From positions 1 through 48,156 of the forward strand of contig JANTFI010000005.1 in assembly GCA_024763505.1 (NCBI GenBank): a stretch of DNA of 48,156 nucleotides, given 5' to 3'. Of the stretch, positions 8,788 to 18,852 are shown piece by piece (the stretch's first letter is position 1; the number at the start of each line of letters is the position of its first letter). The position numbers and the translations under genes were made by a program. Source of the DNA: Gammaproteobacteria bacterium (GTDB lineage Bacteria; Pseudomonadota; Gammaproteobacteria; GCA-001735895). The notes below the pieces were generated by a model. It ran no database searches and had not been told where the DNA came from. It worked only from the letters and a program-made list of their open reading frames with translations.

Positions 8788-11553
8788 ATGAGCCAGCAAT
8801 TCGTTTATACCTTTGAGCAGGGAGATGGCAAAAACAAGATGCTGCTCGGCGGCAAAGGAGCCAACCTGTGTGAAATGACACAAATCGGTCTCAATGTACC
8901 GCCCGGTTTTGTGATCACTACAGAAGCCTGTCTGGCACATTTGCAAGACAAGGAAAACCTGCCCGAAGGATTGATGGATCAGGTGCGCGACAACATGGCC
9001 GAGTTGGAAAAGAAAACCGGCAAAACCTTTGGTGGACGCGAAAAACCTCTGCTGGTATCAGTGCGCTCCGGCTCAGCGATGTCGATGCCAGGCATGATGG
9101 ATACCATTCTCAATCTCGGCCTCAATAGTGAAACCATTTTGGGCTTGATCGAACAAAGTGGTAACGAACGCTTCGGCTGGGATTCTTATCGTCGTTTTAT
9201 TCAACTGTTCGGCAAAGTGGCACTGGGTATTGCCGATGAAGAATTTGATGAAGAATTCGATCAGATCAAGCGTGATGTCGGTGTCACTACCGATCTGGCG
9301 CTCAGTGCCGAAGATTTGCAACGCGCCACCGAGCGCTTCCTCGAAGTAGTCAAGCGCGTGACCGGGCTACCATTTCCGGAAGATCCGATGGTTCAGCTGG
9401 AAATCGCCATCAAGGCTGTGTTCAATTCATGGGATGGCAAGCGCGCGGTCGATTACCGGCGCGAATTCAATATCACCCCGGACATGGCTAATGGTACCGC
9501 AGTGAATATCTGCACCATGGTATTTGGTAACCTCGGAAATGATTCCGCCACCGGTGTTGCGTTTACGCGTTATCCCGACACCGGCGCCAACGAGCTGTTT
9601 GGTGAGTATCTGGTCAATGCGCAGGGCGAAGATGTGGTGGCCGGCATTCGCACACCCAAGCCGATCGATGCCATGCTGGATGAAATGCCGGCGTTGTACA
9701 AACAACTCAAGCAATTGCGTGACAAGTTGGAAGGGCATTATCACGAAGTGCAGGATTTCGAATTCACCATCGAAAAAGGACAGCTCTACTGCCTGCAAAC
9801 GCGCAACGGCAAGATGAACGCGGTGGCGATGGTGCGCACCTCGGTGGATATGGTGCGCGAAGCCCTGATCGACAAGAAACAGGCGTTGATGCGCATCCAA
9901 CCCGATTTGCTCGAACAATTATTGTTTCCGCGTCTCGACAGCAACACGCGCCGCGTGCCGGTAGCGCGCGGGTTGCCGGCTTCACCGGGCGCTGCGGTCG
10001 GGCATGCTGTGTTCGATGCCGATCGCGCCGAAGAACTCGGGCGTAAGGGCGAGCGCGTAATTTTGCTGCGTGAAGAAACCAAGCCGGAAGATATCCACGG
10101 CTTTTTTGCTTCTCAAGGTATACTTACCGCACGCGGTGGTAAAACCTCGCACGCTGCTGTGGTTGCACGCGGCATGGGTAAACCCTGTGTCGCCGGGGCC
10201 GAAGGCATTCATGTCGATGTCGCGCTTCGCGTTGCTACCGTCGGTCAAAACACCATTGCCGAGGGCGATTTGATCACCATAGATGGCACCACCGGTGACG
10301 TCTATCTGGGTGAAGTCGAGATGATCGAAGCCGAGTTTTCTTCCGAACTGGATGTACTGCTGCAATGGGCCGATGAGCGCGCTCGGCTGGCTGTGATGGC
10401 CAATGCAGACACGCCGCAGGCAGCCAAACAGGCGCTCAAATACGGCGCTATGGGCATCGGCCTGTGCCGCACCGAACGTATGTTTAATGCCAAGGATCGC
10501 TTGCCGATCGTAATCGATATGATCGTGGCCGAAACTCCGGAGAAACGTCAGGAAGCGCTCGATCAGTTACTGCCGATCCAGCGTGAAGATTTCAAGGCGA
10601 TCCTGAAAATCATGACCCCCAAGCCGGTAACGATTCGTCTGCTCGACCCTCCGATCCATGAATTTCTGCCTTCCGAAAACCAACTGGTTGAAGAATTAAC
10701 GCAATTGCAACAATTACGCGATACCGTACAGGGTATGGGCGTGCTGACCGATGCGGTGGAACAGATTTACCGCAACGCCAGTGATGGAGAACCCAAACGC
10801 GTGCGTTATCTGGCCGATTCGCATCTGGTGGAAGAAGTGATCCAGAAGAAAACCAAAATCTTGCGCATGGTGCGCAACCTGTTTGAAACCAATCCGATGC
10901 TCGGTCACCGCGGCGTACGTCTGGGTATTACCTTTCCGGAAATTTACAAGATGCAGATTCAAGCCGTGCTCGAAGCGGCGGCCGAATGCACCAAGGAAGG
11001 TGACCGCGTGTGTCCCGAAATCATGGTACCGCAAGTATGTACGCTGGAAGAGCTCAACCGTGTCAAAATCTATGTCGATGAAATCCATCAGGAGGTTGAG
11101 CAGCGTTACGGCATTCAGGTCGATTTCAAATTTGGTTCGATGATCGAAGTTGTGCGCGCCTGTATGCGCGCCGACCGGTTGGCAGAAGAAGCCGAATTCT
11201 TTTCCTTTGGCACCAATGATTTATCACAGGCAACATTTTCTTTTTCTCGCGAAGATGCCGAAAACAAGTTTCTGCCGATGTATCACGAAAAGAAAATTCT
11301 GCAAGACAACCCTTTCGAAGTGCTTGATGTCAAAGGTGTTGGCAAGTTGATGGAACTGGCGATAAACTGGGGGCGGCAAACCCGACCCGACATGCGTATG
11401 GGCATCTGCGGCGAGCATGGAGGGCATCCACAATCGATTCATTTTTTCCATTGCATCGGGCTGACCTATGTGTCGTGTTCCGGTCCGCGCATACCCTCCG
11501 CGCGGCTGGCTGCGGCACAGGCAGCCCTGATGGAAGCGGAAAAATTCATGTAA
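8788..11553 (+). CDS. ppdK: Pyruvate, phosphate dikinase
   Basis: Interconverts pyruvate, ATP and phosphate with phosphoenolpyruvate, AMP and pyrophosphate; cytoplasmic. At 921 residues it is slightly longer than the usual 870-880. The N-terminal nucleotide-binding domain contains RSGSAMSMPGMMDTILNLG. The swivelling phosphohistidine domain has GGKTSHAAVVARGMGKPCVAG with the catalytic His at residue 455, the number known for the Clostridium enzyme. The C-terminal PEP/pyruvate barrel has MGICGEHGG with the catalytic Cys at 874. Late in the barrel SCSGPRIP replaces the more usual SCSPxRxP. The enzyme can run toward pyruvate, giving a pyrophosphate-based glycolysis that saves ATP without oxygen, or toward PEP for carbon fixation; the FNR-type promoter supports an anaerobic role. 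A small SAP-domain gene follows after 26 bp. Confidence 0.96.
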   Translation: MSQQFVYTFEQGDGKNKMLLGGKGANLCEMTQIGLNVPPGFVITTEACLAHLQDKENLPEGLMDQVRDNMAELEKKTGKTFGGREKPLLVSVRSGSAMSMPGMMDTILNLGLNSETILGLIEQSGNERFGWDSYRRFIQLFGKVALGIADEEFDEEFDQIKRDVGVTTDLALSAEDLQRATERFLEVVKRVTGLPFPEDPMVQLEIAIKAVFNSWDGKRAVDYRREFNITPDMANGTAVNICTMVFGNLGNDSATGVAFTRYPDTGANELFGEYLVNAQGEDVVAGIRTPKPIDAMLDEMPALYKQLKQLRDKLEGHYHEVQDFEFTIEKGQLYCLQTRNGKMNAVAMVRTSVDMVREALIDKKQALMRIQPDLLEQLLFPRLDSNTRRVPVARGLPASPGAAVGHAVFDADRAEELGRKGERVILLREETKPEDIHGFFASQGILTARGGKTSHAAVVARGMGKPCVAGAEGIHVDVALRVATVGQNTIAEGDLITIDGTTGDVYLGEVEMIEAEFSSELDVLLQWADERARLAVMANADTPQAAKQALKYGAMGIGLCRTERMFNAKDRLPIVIDMIVAETPEKRQEALDQLLPIQREDFKAILKIMTPKPVTIRLLDPPIHEFLPSENQLVEELTQLQQLRDTVQGMGVLTDAVEQIYRNASDGEPKRVRYLADSHLVEEVIQKKTKILRMVRNLFETNPMLGHRGVRLGITFPEIYKMQIQAVLEAAAECTKEGDRVCPEIMVPQVCTLEELNRVKIYVDEIHQEVEQRYGIQVDFKFGSMIEVVRACMRADRLAEEAEFFSFGTNDLSQATFSFSREDAENKFLPMYHEKKILQDNPFEVLDVKGVGKLMELAINWGRQTRPDMRMGICGEHGGHPQSIHFFHCIGLTYVSCSGPRIPSARLAAAQAALMEAEKFM

Positions 11554-11579
11554 TAATTTTTTTAGCACAGGTAACGATT

Positions 11580-11780
11580 ATGAAAATGCAGGAAATCAGG
11601 GAAATCGCCAAACCTCTTGGCATTAAGACATCACGATTGAGCAAGATCAATCTGGTGCGAGCAATTCAATTGGCTGAAGGTAATTTTGCCTGCTTCGCCA
11701 CTGCGACTGCAGGCGAATGTGACCAGCTCGATTGTATCTGGCGCGGTGATTGTCTGCCACTGTCGAAAAAAGCGGCCTAG
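11580..11780 (+). CDS. Small SAP-domain protein with four conserved-looking cysteines
   Basis: A 66-residue protein. Residues 1-32 (MKMQEIREIAKPLGIK...INLVRAIQLAEG) form a SAP/Rho-N-like helix-extended-helix motif, which binds nucleic acid in other proteins. The second half has cysteines at 38, 47, 52 and 58 (CFATATAGECDQLDCIWRGDC), a possible metal or Fe-S site. The ATG at 11580 is preceded by an AGG-type site; a longer reading frame from 11451 is a shadow of ppdK and was not used. It lies 26 bp after ppdK and is likely co-transcribed. From memory, similar small SAP proteins occur widely in gammaproteobacteria; their role is not known to me. Confidence 0.75.
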   Translation: MKMQEIREIAKPLGIKTSRLSKINLVRAIQLAEGNFACFATATAGECDQLDCIWRGDCLPLSKKAA

Positions 11781-11882
11781 AAGCGGTAGTATTGCCTGTC
11801 AAGGTGCCAGAGGATGCGAACAAACATGCAATTCTCTGGCGGTTTTGGACAGTCATTATAAACTGACAAGACGGGTTTCAGA

Positions 11883-13337
11883 TCAACTGTTATCCGCGAT
11901 GGCCAACCGATACAACTCAATGTACTTCGCTGCACTGGCTTGCCAAGAGCGGTCCGGAGTCATGGCGTTGATTTGCAATTGTTTCCATCTCGGCTTGTCG
12001 CTGAAATCATCCAGCGCTCGCTGAATTGAGTGCAGCAACGCATCGGGCTTGTTTTCCGGAAGTTGATAGCCATTGGCGATGTGCTGTTCGAAATTTTCCT
12101 GATTGGCGTCTACCACACTGTCTGCCAGCCCGCCGACTTTGCTGGCAATCGGCAGGGTGCCATAGCGCAGGCTATATAACTGATTCAGCCCGCAGGGTTC
12201 AAACAAAGAGGGCATCAGATACAGGTCGGCAGAGGCCTCAATTTGATGCGACAGGCACTCATCATAACCGATGATCACCTTCAGGTTTTTCGGGTAACGT
12301 CTGGCCCATTCCTGCAGCGAGTCTTCGAAAGCCTTTTCCCCACTGCCGAGTACAACCAATTGCAACGGAAACTGCAACAGTTTTTGCATGGCTTCGAGAA
12401 GAATCGGCAAGCCTTTCTGTTCGACCAGACGGCTGATCATGCCGAGCATCGGAATCTGTCGATCGACGGGCAATTCAAGCTTTTTCTGCAACGTCTTTTT
12501 ATTGATCGATTTATCCTTGAGTGAATCAATATCATACTTTTTTGCCAGATAACGGTCAGTCGCAGGGTTCCACTCATCGGTGTTGATGCCATTGAGAATG
12601 CCAGACAGGCGACTGGCGCGATGGCGGAGTAATCCATCCAGCCCGTAACCGAATTCGGCTTGCTGGATTTCCCGGGCATAAGTCGGGCTAACCGTATTCA
12701 GTCGATCGGCAAATACCAGCCCGCCCTTGATGAAGGAAAACAGGCCGTGAAATTCGAGGCCGTGCATGCCCCACAGGCCGCCGGGTAATCCGAGCTCGAA
12801 GAAAACCCGGTCGTCGAACAAGCCCTGATAGGCGAGATTATGAATGGTGAAGAGGGTCGCCGGTCGTTGCAAAAATGTGTCCAGCAACGCGGGCACCAGA
12901 GCCGTTTGCCAGTCATTGCAATGCACCAGTCCTGGTTGCCAGTCGAGTCCGACGCGGTTCAGTGCAATATCGACGGCAACCTGGCAAAACAGTGCGAAAC
13001 GCAAGGCATTGTCCTGCCAGGGTTGACCATTGGTATCGAGATAAGGATTGCCGGGTCGACCGAACAGAGCCGGGCAATGCACCAGCAGTGTTTTCAGATC
13101 ATGGCCGGGCAGTGTGGTTTGCAGGATATCGATATCGTGATCGTAATGACGTGTGGAGGCTACCACCTGATAGTCGTCCAATTGTTCCAGCACACTTTGA
13201 TAGGCCGGTAGCAAAAGACGAATGTCGATGCCTGCTTGCTTCAGTGCCAGTGGCAGACTGCCGGCGACATCGGCCAACCCTCCGGTTTTTACTAATGGGT
13301 AGGCTTCACTACTGATGAAAAGAACTGGCTGTTTCAT
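11883..13337 (-). CDS. glgA: Glycogen synthase (ADP-glucose type)
   Basis: Transfers glucose from ADP-glucose to the non-reducing end of an alpha-1,4-glucan; cytoplasmic GT5 family, two Rossmann-like domains. The N-terminal KTGGLADV (Lys17) is the ADP-glucose-binding signature. The C-terminal lobe has [14 protein letters not shown] and [22 protein letters not shown], with the Glu of the EPCGL motif. The start at 13337 gives 484 residues, close to the usual 477. It fits both the family N-terminus and a 4-nt ATGA overlap with the stop of glgB. A longer frame to 13409 would run into glgB and is rejected. Second gene of the glgB-glgA operon. Confidence 0.96.
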   Translation of the reverse strand: MKQPVLFISSEAYPLVKTGGLADVAGSLPLALKQAGIDIRLLLPAYQSVLEQLDDYQVVASTRHYDHDIDILQTTLPGHDLKTLLVHCPALFGRPGNPYLDTNGQPWQDNALRFALFCQVAVDIALNRVGLDWQPGLVHCNDWQTALVPALLDTFLQRPATLFTIHNLAYQGLFDDRVFFELGLPGGLWGMHGLEFHGLFSFIKGGLVFADRLNTVSPTYAREIQQAEFGYGLDGLLRHRASRLSGILNGINTDEWNPATDRYLAKKYDIDSLKDKSINKKTLQKKLELPVDRQIPMLGMISRLVEQKGLPILLEAMQKLLQFPLQLVVLGSGEKAFEDSLQEWARRYPKNLKVIIGYDECLSHQIEASADLYLMPSLFEPCGLNQLYSLRYGTLPIASKVGGLADSVVDANQENFEQHIANGYQLPENKPDALLHSIQRALDDFSDKPRWKQLQINAMTPDRSWQASAAKYIELYRLAIADNS

Positions 13338-15535
13338 GATTTTTTCTTTAATACGATGCCGCCTAGTGGTGGCAGTGTCAATGTCAGCGAGTGTGGCCGG
13401 TTCATCCATGGTCGGTTGTCGGTGGCAATATGTATGCCGTTGCTGATGTTGCTACCACCGTAATAAGCCGAGTCGGAATTGAGGATTTCCTGATATTCAC
13501 CAGCGTCAGGTACTCCGATGCGATAGGGCTCGCGCACCACCGGGGTAAAGTTGAGCACGATGATCAGGGTTTGCCGTGCGCCATCCGGGCTGATGTCGTG
13601 GCGCAGGTAAGATAAAACCGATTGGTCGGTATCGTTGCAATCCAGCCATTCAAACCCCTGGGGTTCAAAATCATGCCGATGCAATGCGGCTTCGCAGCGG
13701 TGCAGTCGGTTCAGGTCGCGGACCAATGTTTTGACTCCATCATGGGGTGGATATTGCAGAGACAACCAGTCCAGTGCCCGGTCATGATCCCATTCATTGC
13801 GCTGGCCGAATTCACTGCCCATGAAAATCAGTTTTTTGCCCGGATAAGTGAACTGGTAGGTGTACAGCAGGCGCAGGTTGGCGAATTGTTGCCATTCGTC
13901 TCCCGGCATCTTATGCAGCATCGATGATTTGCCATGGACCACTTCGTCGTGTGAAAACGGTAATACAAAATTCTCGCTGAACAGATACAGCAAGCCGAAA
14001 GTCAACTGGTTGTGGTGATAATGCCGGTGCACCGGGTCTCTGGTCAGATAATCGAGAGTATCGTGCATCCAGCCCATGTTCCATTTCATCGAAAAGCCCA
14101 GACCGCCGATATCGACAGGCCGGGTGACTTGCGGCCATGAGGTCGATTCTTCGGCTATTACGACACAGCCAGGGTGTTCCGCATGCACAACGCGGTTGAG
14201 TTCGCGCAAAAATTCGATCGCCTCAAGATTTTCATTGCCGCCGTGAATATTCGGCACCCAGTCACCTTGTTCGCGTGAATAATCCAGATACAGCATCGAG
14301 GCAACGGCATCGACCCGCAAACCGTCCAGATGGTATTCCTCGAGCCAGAACAGGGCGCTTGCCAGCAGAAAATTTTTGACTTCGTTACGTCCGTAATTGT
14401 AGATCAGCGTACCCCAGTCGCGGTGCTCGCCCTTGCGCGGGTCTTCATGTTCGTACAAGGCACTGCCATCGAAGCGGGCCAAGCCATGCGCGTCGCGCGG
14501 AAAATGTGCCGGCACCCAGTCGAGAAGGATTCCAATGCCCTGCCGGTGCAGATAATCGACGAAATAATGAAAATCATCGGCATTGCCAAAACGTGCAGTC
14601 GGGGCAAAATAGCCAGTGGTCTGGTAACCCCAGGAGGCATCCAGCGGGTGTTCGGTGATCGGCAACAGTTCGATGTGGGTAAATCCCAGCTCGTTCACAT
14701 AGTCGGCCAGACGGTGAGCCAGTTCACGATAATTGAGAAATCCACCCTGCTCGTCGCGTTGCCAGGAACCCAGATGGACTTCATAGATCGACATTGGTTG
14801 ATGCAGCCAGTCTCGAGTTTTGCGGCCTTGTTGCCAGTCTTCGTCTTGCCACGGGTAGCGGCTTTCATTTCGCAGCCTAGATGCGGTGTGCGGGCGGATT
14901 TCGAACTGCTGGCCGTAAGGGTCGGTTTTTTGTAGTACCTGGCCAGTGTGGGTATTACGGATTTCAAACTTGTACAGGCAATTGCGGTCGATGCCGGGGA
15001 TAAAAATTTCCCATACGCCGCTGCTGCCGCGGCTTCGCATCGGGTGGACACGGCCGTCCCAGTCATTAAAATCGCCTATAACACTGACCCGGCTGGCATT
15101 GGGTGCCCAGCAAGCAAACAGTACGCCATCGATGTCTTCGACCTGATGGCGATGCGCGCCGAGAATTCGGTAGATATGCCAGTGGCGGCCCTGCGCGAAC
15201 AGGTGCAGGTCAAATTCGGCGATCTGCGGGGCAAAGCAGTACGGGTCATAAAAACTGATGGTTTGATGCTGGCTGTCGACTTTCTGCAAAAGATAGGGGC
15301 AACTGATATCATCGTCCATGCCGTTCCACTCGAACAGATCGGTATTTTCCAAGCGGGTGAATTTCGCGCCCGAGGGCATCAGTTTGAGTGACTGGGTGTG
15401 CGGAGAAAAAACCACGATGCGTCTCTGCTTGCCATCCTGGTGCAAGCCCAGCACAGAAAAGGGGTCATGATGAGTCGCTGACAAAATTTTCAATTGACCC
15501 TCGTTCATTGTTGGCGGTTTGGCAAGCTTGGTCAT
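13334..15535 (-). CDS. glgB: 1,4-alpha-glucan branching enzyme
   Basis: Makes alpha-1,6 branches in glycogen by cutting and moving alpha-1,4 chains. At 733 residues it matches the GH13 glycogen-branching enzyme of E. coli (728). It has an extra N-terminal beta-sandwich, a second CBM48 domain ([20 protein letters not shown]), and the catalytic barrel with [14 protein letters not shown] (nucleophile Asp), [12 protein letters not shown] (acid/base Glu) and [12 protein letters not shown] (third acid). An AAGGA ribosome-binding site lies 9 nt before the ATG at 15535. It is the first gene of a two-gene unit with glgA and diverges from glgC across a 349-bp region with FNR-like boxes. Confidence 0.97.
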   Translation of the reverse strand: MTKLAKPPTMNEGQLKILSATHHDPFSVLGLHQDGKQRRIVVFSPHTQSLKLMPSGAKFTRLENTDLFEWNGMDDDISCPYLLQKVDSQHQTISFYDPYCFAPQIAEFDLHLFAQGRHWHIYRILGAHRHQVEDIDGVLFACWAPNASRVSVIGDFNDWDGRVHPMRSRGSSGVWEIFIPGIDRNCLYKFEIRNTHTGQVLQKTDPYGQQFEIRPHTASRLRNESRYPWQDEDWQQGRKTRDWLHQPMSIYEVHLGSWQRDEQGGFLNYRELAHRLADYVNELGFTHIELLPITEHPLDASWGYQTTGYFAPTARFGNADDFHYFVDYLHRQGIGILLDWVPAHFPRDAHGLARFDGSALYEHEDPRKGEHRDWGTLIYNYGRNEVKNFLLASALFWLEEYHLDGLRVDAVASMLYLDYSREQGDWVPNIHGGNENLEAIEFLRELNRVVHAEHPGCVVIAEESTSWPQVTRPVDIGGLGFSMKWNMGWMHDTLDYLTRDPVHRHYHHNQLTFGLLYLFSENFVLPFSHDEVVHGKSSMLHKMPGDEWQQFANLRLLYTYQFTYPGKKLIFMGSEFGQRNEWDHDRALDWLSLQYPPHDGVKTLVRDLNRLHRCEAALHRHDFEPQGFEWLDCNDTDQSVLSYLRHDISPDGARQTLIIVLNFTPVVREPYRIGVPDAGEYQEILNSDSAYYGGSNISNGIHIATDNRPWMNRPHSLTLTLPPLGGIVLKKKS

Positions 15536-15884
15536 CGATAGGATTCCTTAAACGGTCAGAATTGATACAGGTCAACCCGGCAGATTGATATAGCTCAATC
15601 TTTACATATTTCTGCAGGCCGACATAGCCACTATAGTGATATGCTGGGCTGAAATAAATGACTTATATCCTTCCTCGCTTGATTCGCCACTAGCGGTTCG
15701 GTTCAACCGGCGATAAACTTCAGCAACGGGTGATTGGCAGGATAATATTGCGGCATTATTACGGTGTATCGGTTGCCGATGCATGGGCTCACCGGCAGGA
15801 AGAGAAACTTGCAGGTTTGCACGGCCAGACTGCCACCGTCGCTGGCCGGTTATCGATTTCAATCTCAAATTTGAAGGATGCTTT
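15536..15884. other. Divergent control region between glgB and glgC
   Basis: This 349-bp gap holds no gene. Beside glgB are two FNR-like boxes (separate entries). Further on, 15629-15638 is a perfect 10-bp palindrome CACTATAGTG that contains TATAGT, a possible -10 for glgC. Close to glgC, CGGCCAG (15822-15828) and CTGGCCG (15842-15848) form a 7-bp stem with a 13-nt loop in the presumed leader. GGA motifs occur at about 15797 and in the glgC ribosome-binding site, as in leaders bound by CsrA elsewhere; CsrA control here is only a guess. Confidence 0.5.
15562..15598. promoter_or_regulatory. Two tandem FNR/Dnr-like boxes upstream of glgB and glgC
   Basis: TTGATACAGGTCAA (15562-15575) and TTGATATAGCTCAA (15585-15598) each match TTGAT-N4-ATCAA at nine of ten fixed positions and keep the full TTGA...TCAA core. 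Centres are 23 bp apart, close to two helical turns, so two dimers could sit on the same face. They lie 27 and 50 bp before the glgB ATG and about 290-310 bp before glgC. Whether they activate or repress, and which gene, cannot be read from the sequence. Relatives of FNR such as Dnr/NNR accept GTCAA half-sites. Confidence 0.55.
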
Positions 15885-17156
15885 ATGACTTCACAATGTT
15901 CGTTACGTTTTGTCAGCCGTCTCACTCGCGACACATTGGCGCTGATCATGGCCGGAGGGAGAGGATCCCGCCTCAAGCAATTAACCGAGTGGCGGGCCAA
16001 GCCGGCGGTACCGTTTGGTGGTAAATTTCGCATCATCGATTTCCCGCTCTCCAACTGTGTCAACTCGGGTATTCGGCGCATCGGTGTAATCACCCAGTAC
16101 AAGGCGCATTCACTGATTACTCACACCCAGAAAGGCTGGAGTCACTTGCGTGGCGAATTTGGCGAATTTGTCGAATTATGGCCGGCACAGCAACGAGTGG
16201 ATGAAAAATCCTGGTATGCCGGTACAGCAGATTCAATTTTCCAGAATCTCGATTTGATCAACATGCATGACCCGAAATATGTATTGATTCTGGCGGGCGA
16301 CCATATTTATAAAATGGACTATGGCGCTATGATCGCAACTCATGTCGAAACCCGGGCGGATATCACGGTCGGTTGCATTCAGGTGCCACTGCAGGATGCC
16401 CGTGGCTATGGTGTGATGGAAGCAGAAGAGAATAATCGCATCCGCAGTTTTGCTGAAAAACCACAAGACCCCAAGCCGATGCCGGGCAGCGACTCGGAAG
16501 CATTGTGCTCGATGGGTATTTATATCTTCAACAAGGATTTCCTGTTCGAGCAACTCAAACGCGATCACGACAATCCTGGTTCATCGCGTGATTTTGGCAA
16601 GGATGTCATCCCCGCGGCAATTGATGAATATCAGGTTTACGCCTATCCGTTTCGGGATGTGCAAAGCGGCAAGCAATCCTACTGGCGGGATGTCGGGACG
16701 GTCGACGCTTACTGGAAAGCCAACCTGGAATTGATCGGGGTCACCCCTGACCTGAATCTGTACGACAACGAATGGCCGATCTGGACTTTTCAGGAACAGT
16801 TACCACCCGCAAAATTTATTTTCGATGATGATAAACGGCGCGGCATGGCGGTGGATTCGATGGTCTCCGGCGGTTGTATTATCTCCGGGTCACTGGTGCG
16901 ACATTCGTTATTGTTTTCCAACGTCTGCATCGATGATTTTTCACATATCGAAAACACGGTGGTGTTGCCGGATGTCATTATCGGTAAACATTGCACGATC
17001 AAAAATGCCATTATTGATAAGGGTTGCCTTATTCCTGACGGAACGAAAATCGGTGTCGACAAAACAGCCGATCGCCAGCGCTTTCATGTCTCGGAGGGCG
17101 GGGTCACACTGGTTACACCCGAAATGATGGGACAGGAATTTCATAATGTCAGCTAA
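15885..17156 (+). CDS. glgC: Glucose-1-phosphate adenylyltransferase
   Basis: Makes ADP-glucose from glucose-1-phosphate and ATP, the committed step of bacterial glycogen synthesis. The nucleotidyltransferase domain starts [31 protein letters not shown], with the GGRGxRL loop and the substrate lysine; [11 protein letters not shown] and SFAEKPQDP follow. The C-terminal part is a left-handed beta-helix ([23 protein letters not shown]) involved in allostery and assembly. The start at 15885 has a GAAGGA site 7 nt upstream and gives 423 residues, near the 431 of E. coli; an upstream ATG at 15783 adds an unrelated 34 residues and is rejected. Its end overlaps the GH57 start by 11 nt, and malQ overlaps in turn, so the three form one operon. 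Confidence 0.97.
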   Translation: MTSQCSLRFVSRLTRDTLALIMAGGRGSRLKQLTEWRAKPAVPFGGKFRIIDFPLSNCVNSGIRRIGVITQYKAHSLITHTQKGWSHLRGEFGEFVELWPAQQRVDEKSWYAGTADSIFQNLDLINMHDPKYVLILAGDHIYKMDYGAMIATHVETRADITVGCIQVPLQDARGYGVMEAEENNRIRSFAEKPQDPKPMPGSDSEALCSMGIYIFNKDFLFEQLKRDHDNPGSSRDFGKDVIPAAIDEYQVYAYPFRDVQSGKQSYWRDVGTVDAYWKANLELIGVTPDLNLYDNEWPIWTFQEQLPPAKFIFDDDKRRGMAVDSMVSGGCIISGSLVRHSLLFSNVCIDDFSHIENTVVLPDVIIGKHCTIKNAIIDKGCLIPDGTKIGVDKTADRQRFHVSEGGVTLVTPEMMGQEFHNVS

Positions 17157-18852
17157 GAGCCCCGTTGCACCGATCAATGTTGTACTGTACTGGCACATGC
17201 ATCAGCCTGAATACCGCGATTTACGCAGCGGCGAATACAGTCTGCCGTGGACGTATCTGCACGCGATCAAGGATTATGTCGATATGGTTGCTCACATCGA
17301 AAACGAACCGAAGGCTCGTGCGGTGGTCAATTTCGCACCAGTATTGCTGGAACAGATCGAGGACTATGCCGAGCAGCTCGAGGGTTATCTGAAACACGGC
17401 TCGGCCCTGCGTGATCCATTGTTGCGCGCGCTGGCGGATCCTGTCATCAGCAAGAATCAGCAAACGCGACTGACGTTGTTATCCGATTGCCTGCGCGCCA
17501 ATGAAAACCGGCTGATCGAGCGTTTCGATGAATATCGGCAACTGGCTGAAATCGCAAGATCGATTCAGGACAACCCGACGAGTGTCGCTTATTACGACGA
17601 ACAGTTTTTTGCCGACCTGCTGGTGTGGTATCACCTTGCATGGCTGGCAGAAACCGAGCGGCGCAAAAACAAACGCATCCAGTTGCTGATGAAAAAAGGT
17701 TGCCTGTTCTCGGTCCATGATCGCCGTTTTCTGGTGGAAATTATCCATGAAATGATCGTGCCGCTACTCGGGCGCTATCAAAAGCTGGCGCAGCAGGGTC
17801 GAATTGAACTTTCGATGACGCCTTATGCGCATCCTATCATGCCCTTACTGATCGATTTCAAGTCGGCACGCGAAGCAATGCCGGATGTGGAGTTGCCACA
17901 GGCGCCGGTCTACCCGCAGGGCGAACAACGCAGTTTATGGCATATCGTTCGCGGCTTGCAGGTTTTTCAGCGCGTATTCGGATTTACTCCTCAGGGTTGC
18001 TGGCCCTCTGAAGGCAGCGTCAGCGAAGAGGTGGTCGAATTATTGTCTGAGCAGGGCTTTAACTGGCTTGCCAGCGGCGAAACGGTTCTGCGTCATTCGC
18101 TGGCAGCTTCAGGCCTTGGCACCGATCAATGTATTCACACTGCTTATCAACTAGGCGAAAACCGGCCTGCCTGCTTTTTTCGCGATGACGGCTTGTCTGA
18201 TCTGATCGGTTTCGAATATGCCAACTGGCATGCCGATGATGCCGTAGCCAATCTGATCAGTAAAATCGAAAACATAGCCGATGCTTGTGCCGATCATCCG
18301 CAAGCGATTGTGTCGATCATCATGGATGGGGAAAACGCCTGGGAATATTACCCGGAAAATGCTTTTTATTTCCTGTCTGCGTTGTACAAGAAACTGGCCG
18401 CACATGAACGTATTCGATTGACTACCTACAGTGATTATCTGCAGCAACAACCACCGCGGCAGAATTTGAGCAAACTGGTGGCCGGAAGCTGGGTCTATGG
18501 CACTTTTTCAACCTGGATTGGCGACAAGGACAAGAACCGAGCCTGGGACATGCTGGTCGAAGCGCGTCAGGTGTACGATGAAGTGCTGGCACAAAACAAG
18601 CTCAGTGAAACTGAATTACAGCGCGCCGAACGGCAACTGGCGATCTGCGAAGGCTCGGACTGGTTCTGGTGGTTTGGTGACTATAATCCGGCCGATTCGG
18701 TGCAGGCCTTTGATGAAAAGTACCGGTTACATCTGTGCAACCTGTACAGCATCCTCGGGCGGGAACCGCCGGAATACCTGTCGCATGCCTTTTCTCAAGG
18801 CAGTGGTTCACCAGCCCGGGGTGGGGTGATGTTGCCGGGTAAACAGCTTTGA
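17146..18852 (+). CDS. Glycoside hydrolase family 57 alpha-glucan enzyme
   Basis: A 568-residue cytoplasmic GH57 protein of the alpha-amylase/alpha-mannosidase-like group (COG1449). The first family motif WHMHQP is at residues 16-21, [12 protein letters not shown] carries the likely nucleophile Glu region, and [15 protein letters not shown] holds the acid/base Asp. There is no signal peptide, so it acts on internal glucan. Members act as amylases, 4-alpha-glucanotransferases or branching enzymes, and the sequence alone does not decide. Placement inside a glgC-GH57-malQ operon, overlapping both neighbours, points to glycogen remodelling. In Nitrosomonas-like and sulfur-oxidising bacteria similar GH57 genes also sit with glg genes (from memory). 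Confidence 0.9.
   Translation: MSAKSPVAPINVVLYWHMHQPEYRDLRSGEYSLPWTYLHAIKDYVDMVAHIENEPKARAVVNFAPVLLEQIEDYAEQLEGYLKHGSALRDPLLRALADPVISKNQQTRLTLLSDCLRANENRLIERFDEYRQLAEIARSIQDNPTSVAYYDEQFFADLLVWYHLAWLAETERRKNKRIQLLMKKGCLFSVHDRRFLVEIIHEMIVPLLGRYQKLAQQGRIELSMTPYAHPIMPLLIDFKSAREAMPDVELPQAPVYPQGEQRSLWHIVRGLQVFQRVFGFTPQGCWPSEGSVSEEVVELLSEQGFNWLASGETVLRHSLAASGLGTDQCIHTAYQLGENRPACFFRDDGLSDLIGFEYANWHADDAVANLISKIENIADACADHPQAIVSIIMDGENAWEYYPENAFYFLSALYKKLAAHERIRLTTYSDYLQQQPPRQNLSKLVAGSWVYGTFSTWIGDKDKNRAWDMLVEARQVYDEVLAQNKLSETELQRAERQLAICEGSDWFWWFGDYNPADSVQAFDEKYRLHLCNLYSILGREPPEYLSHAFSQGSGSPARGGVMLPGKQL

Noticed and set aside
13338-13409. Upstream extension of glgA
   Set aside because: It runs inside glgB and adds 24 residues before the conserved [20 protein letters not shown] start. 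The ATGA overlap at 13334-13337 explains translation.
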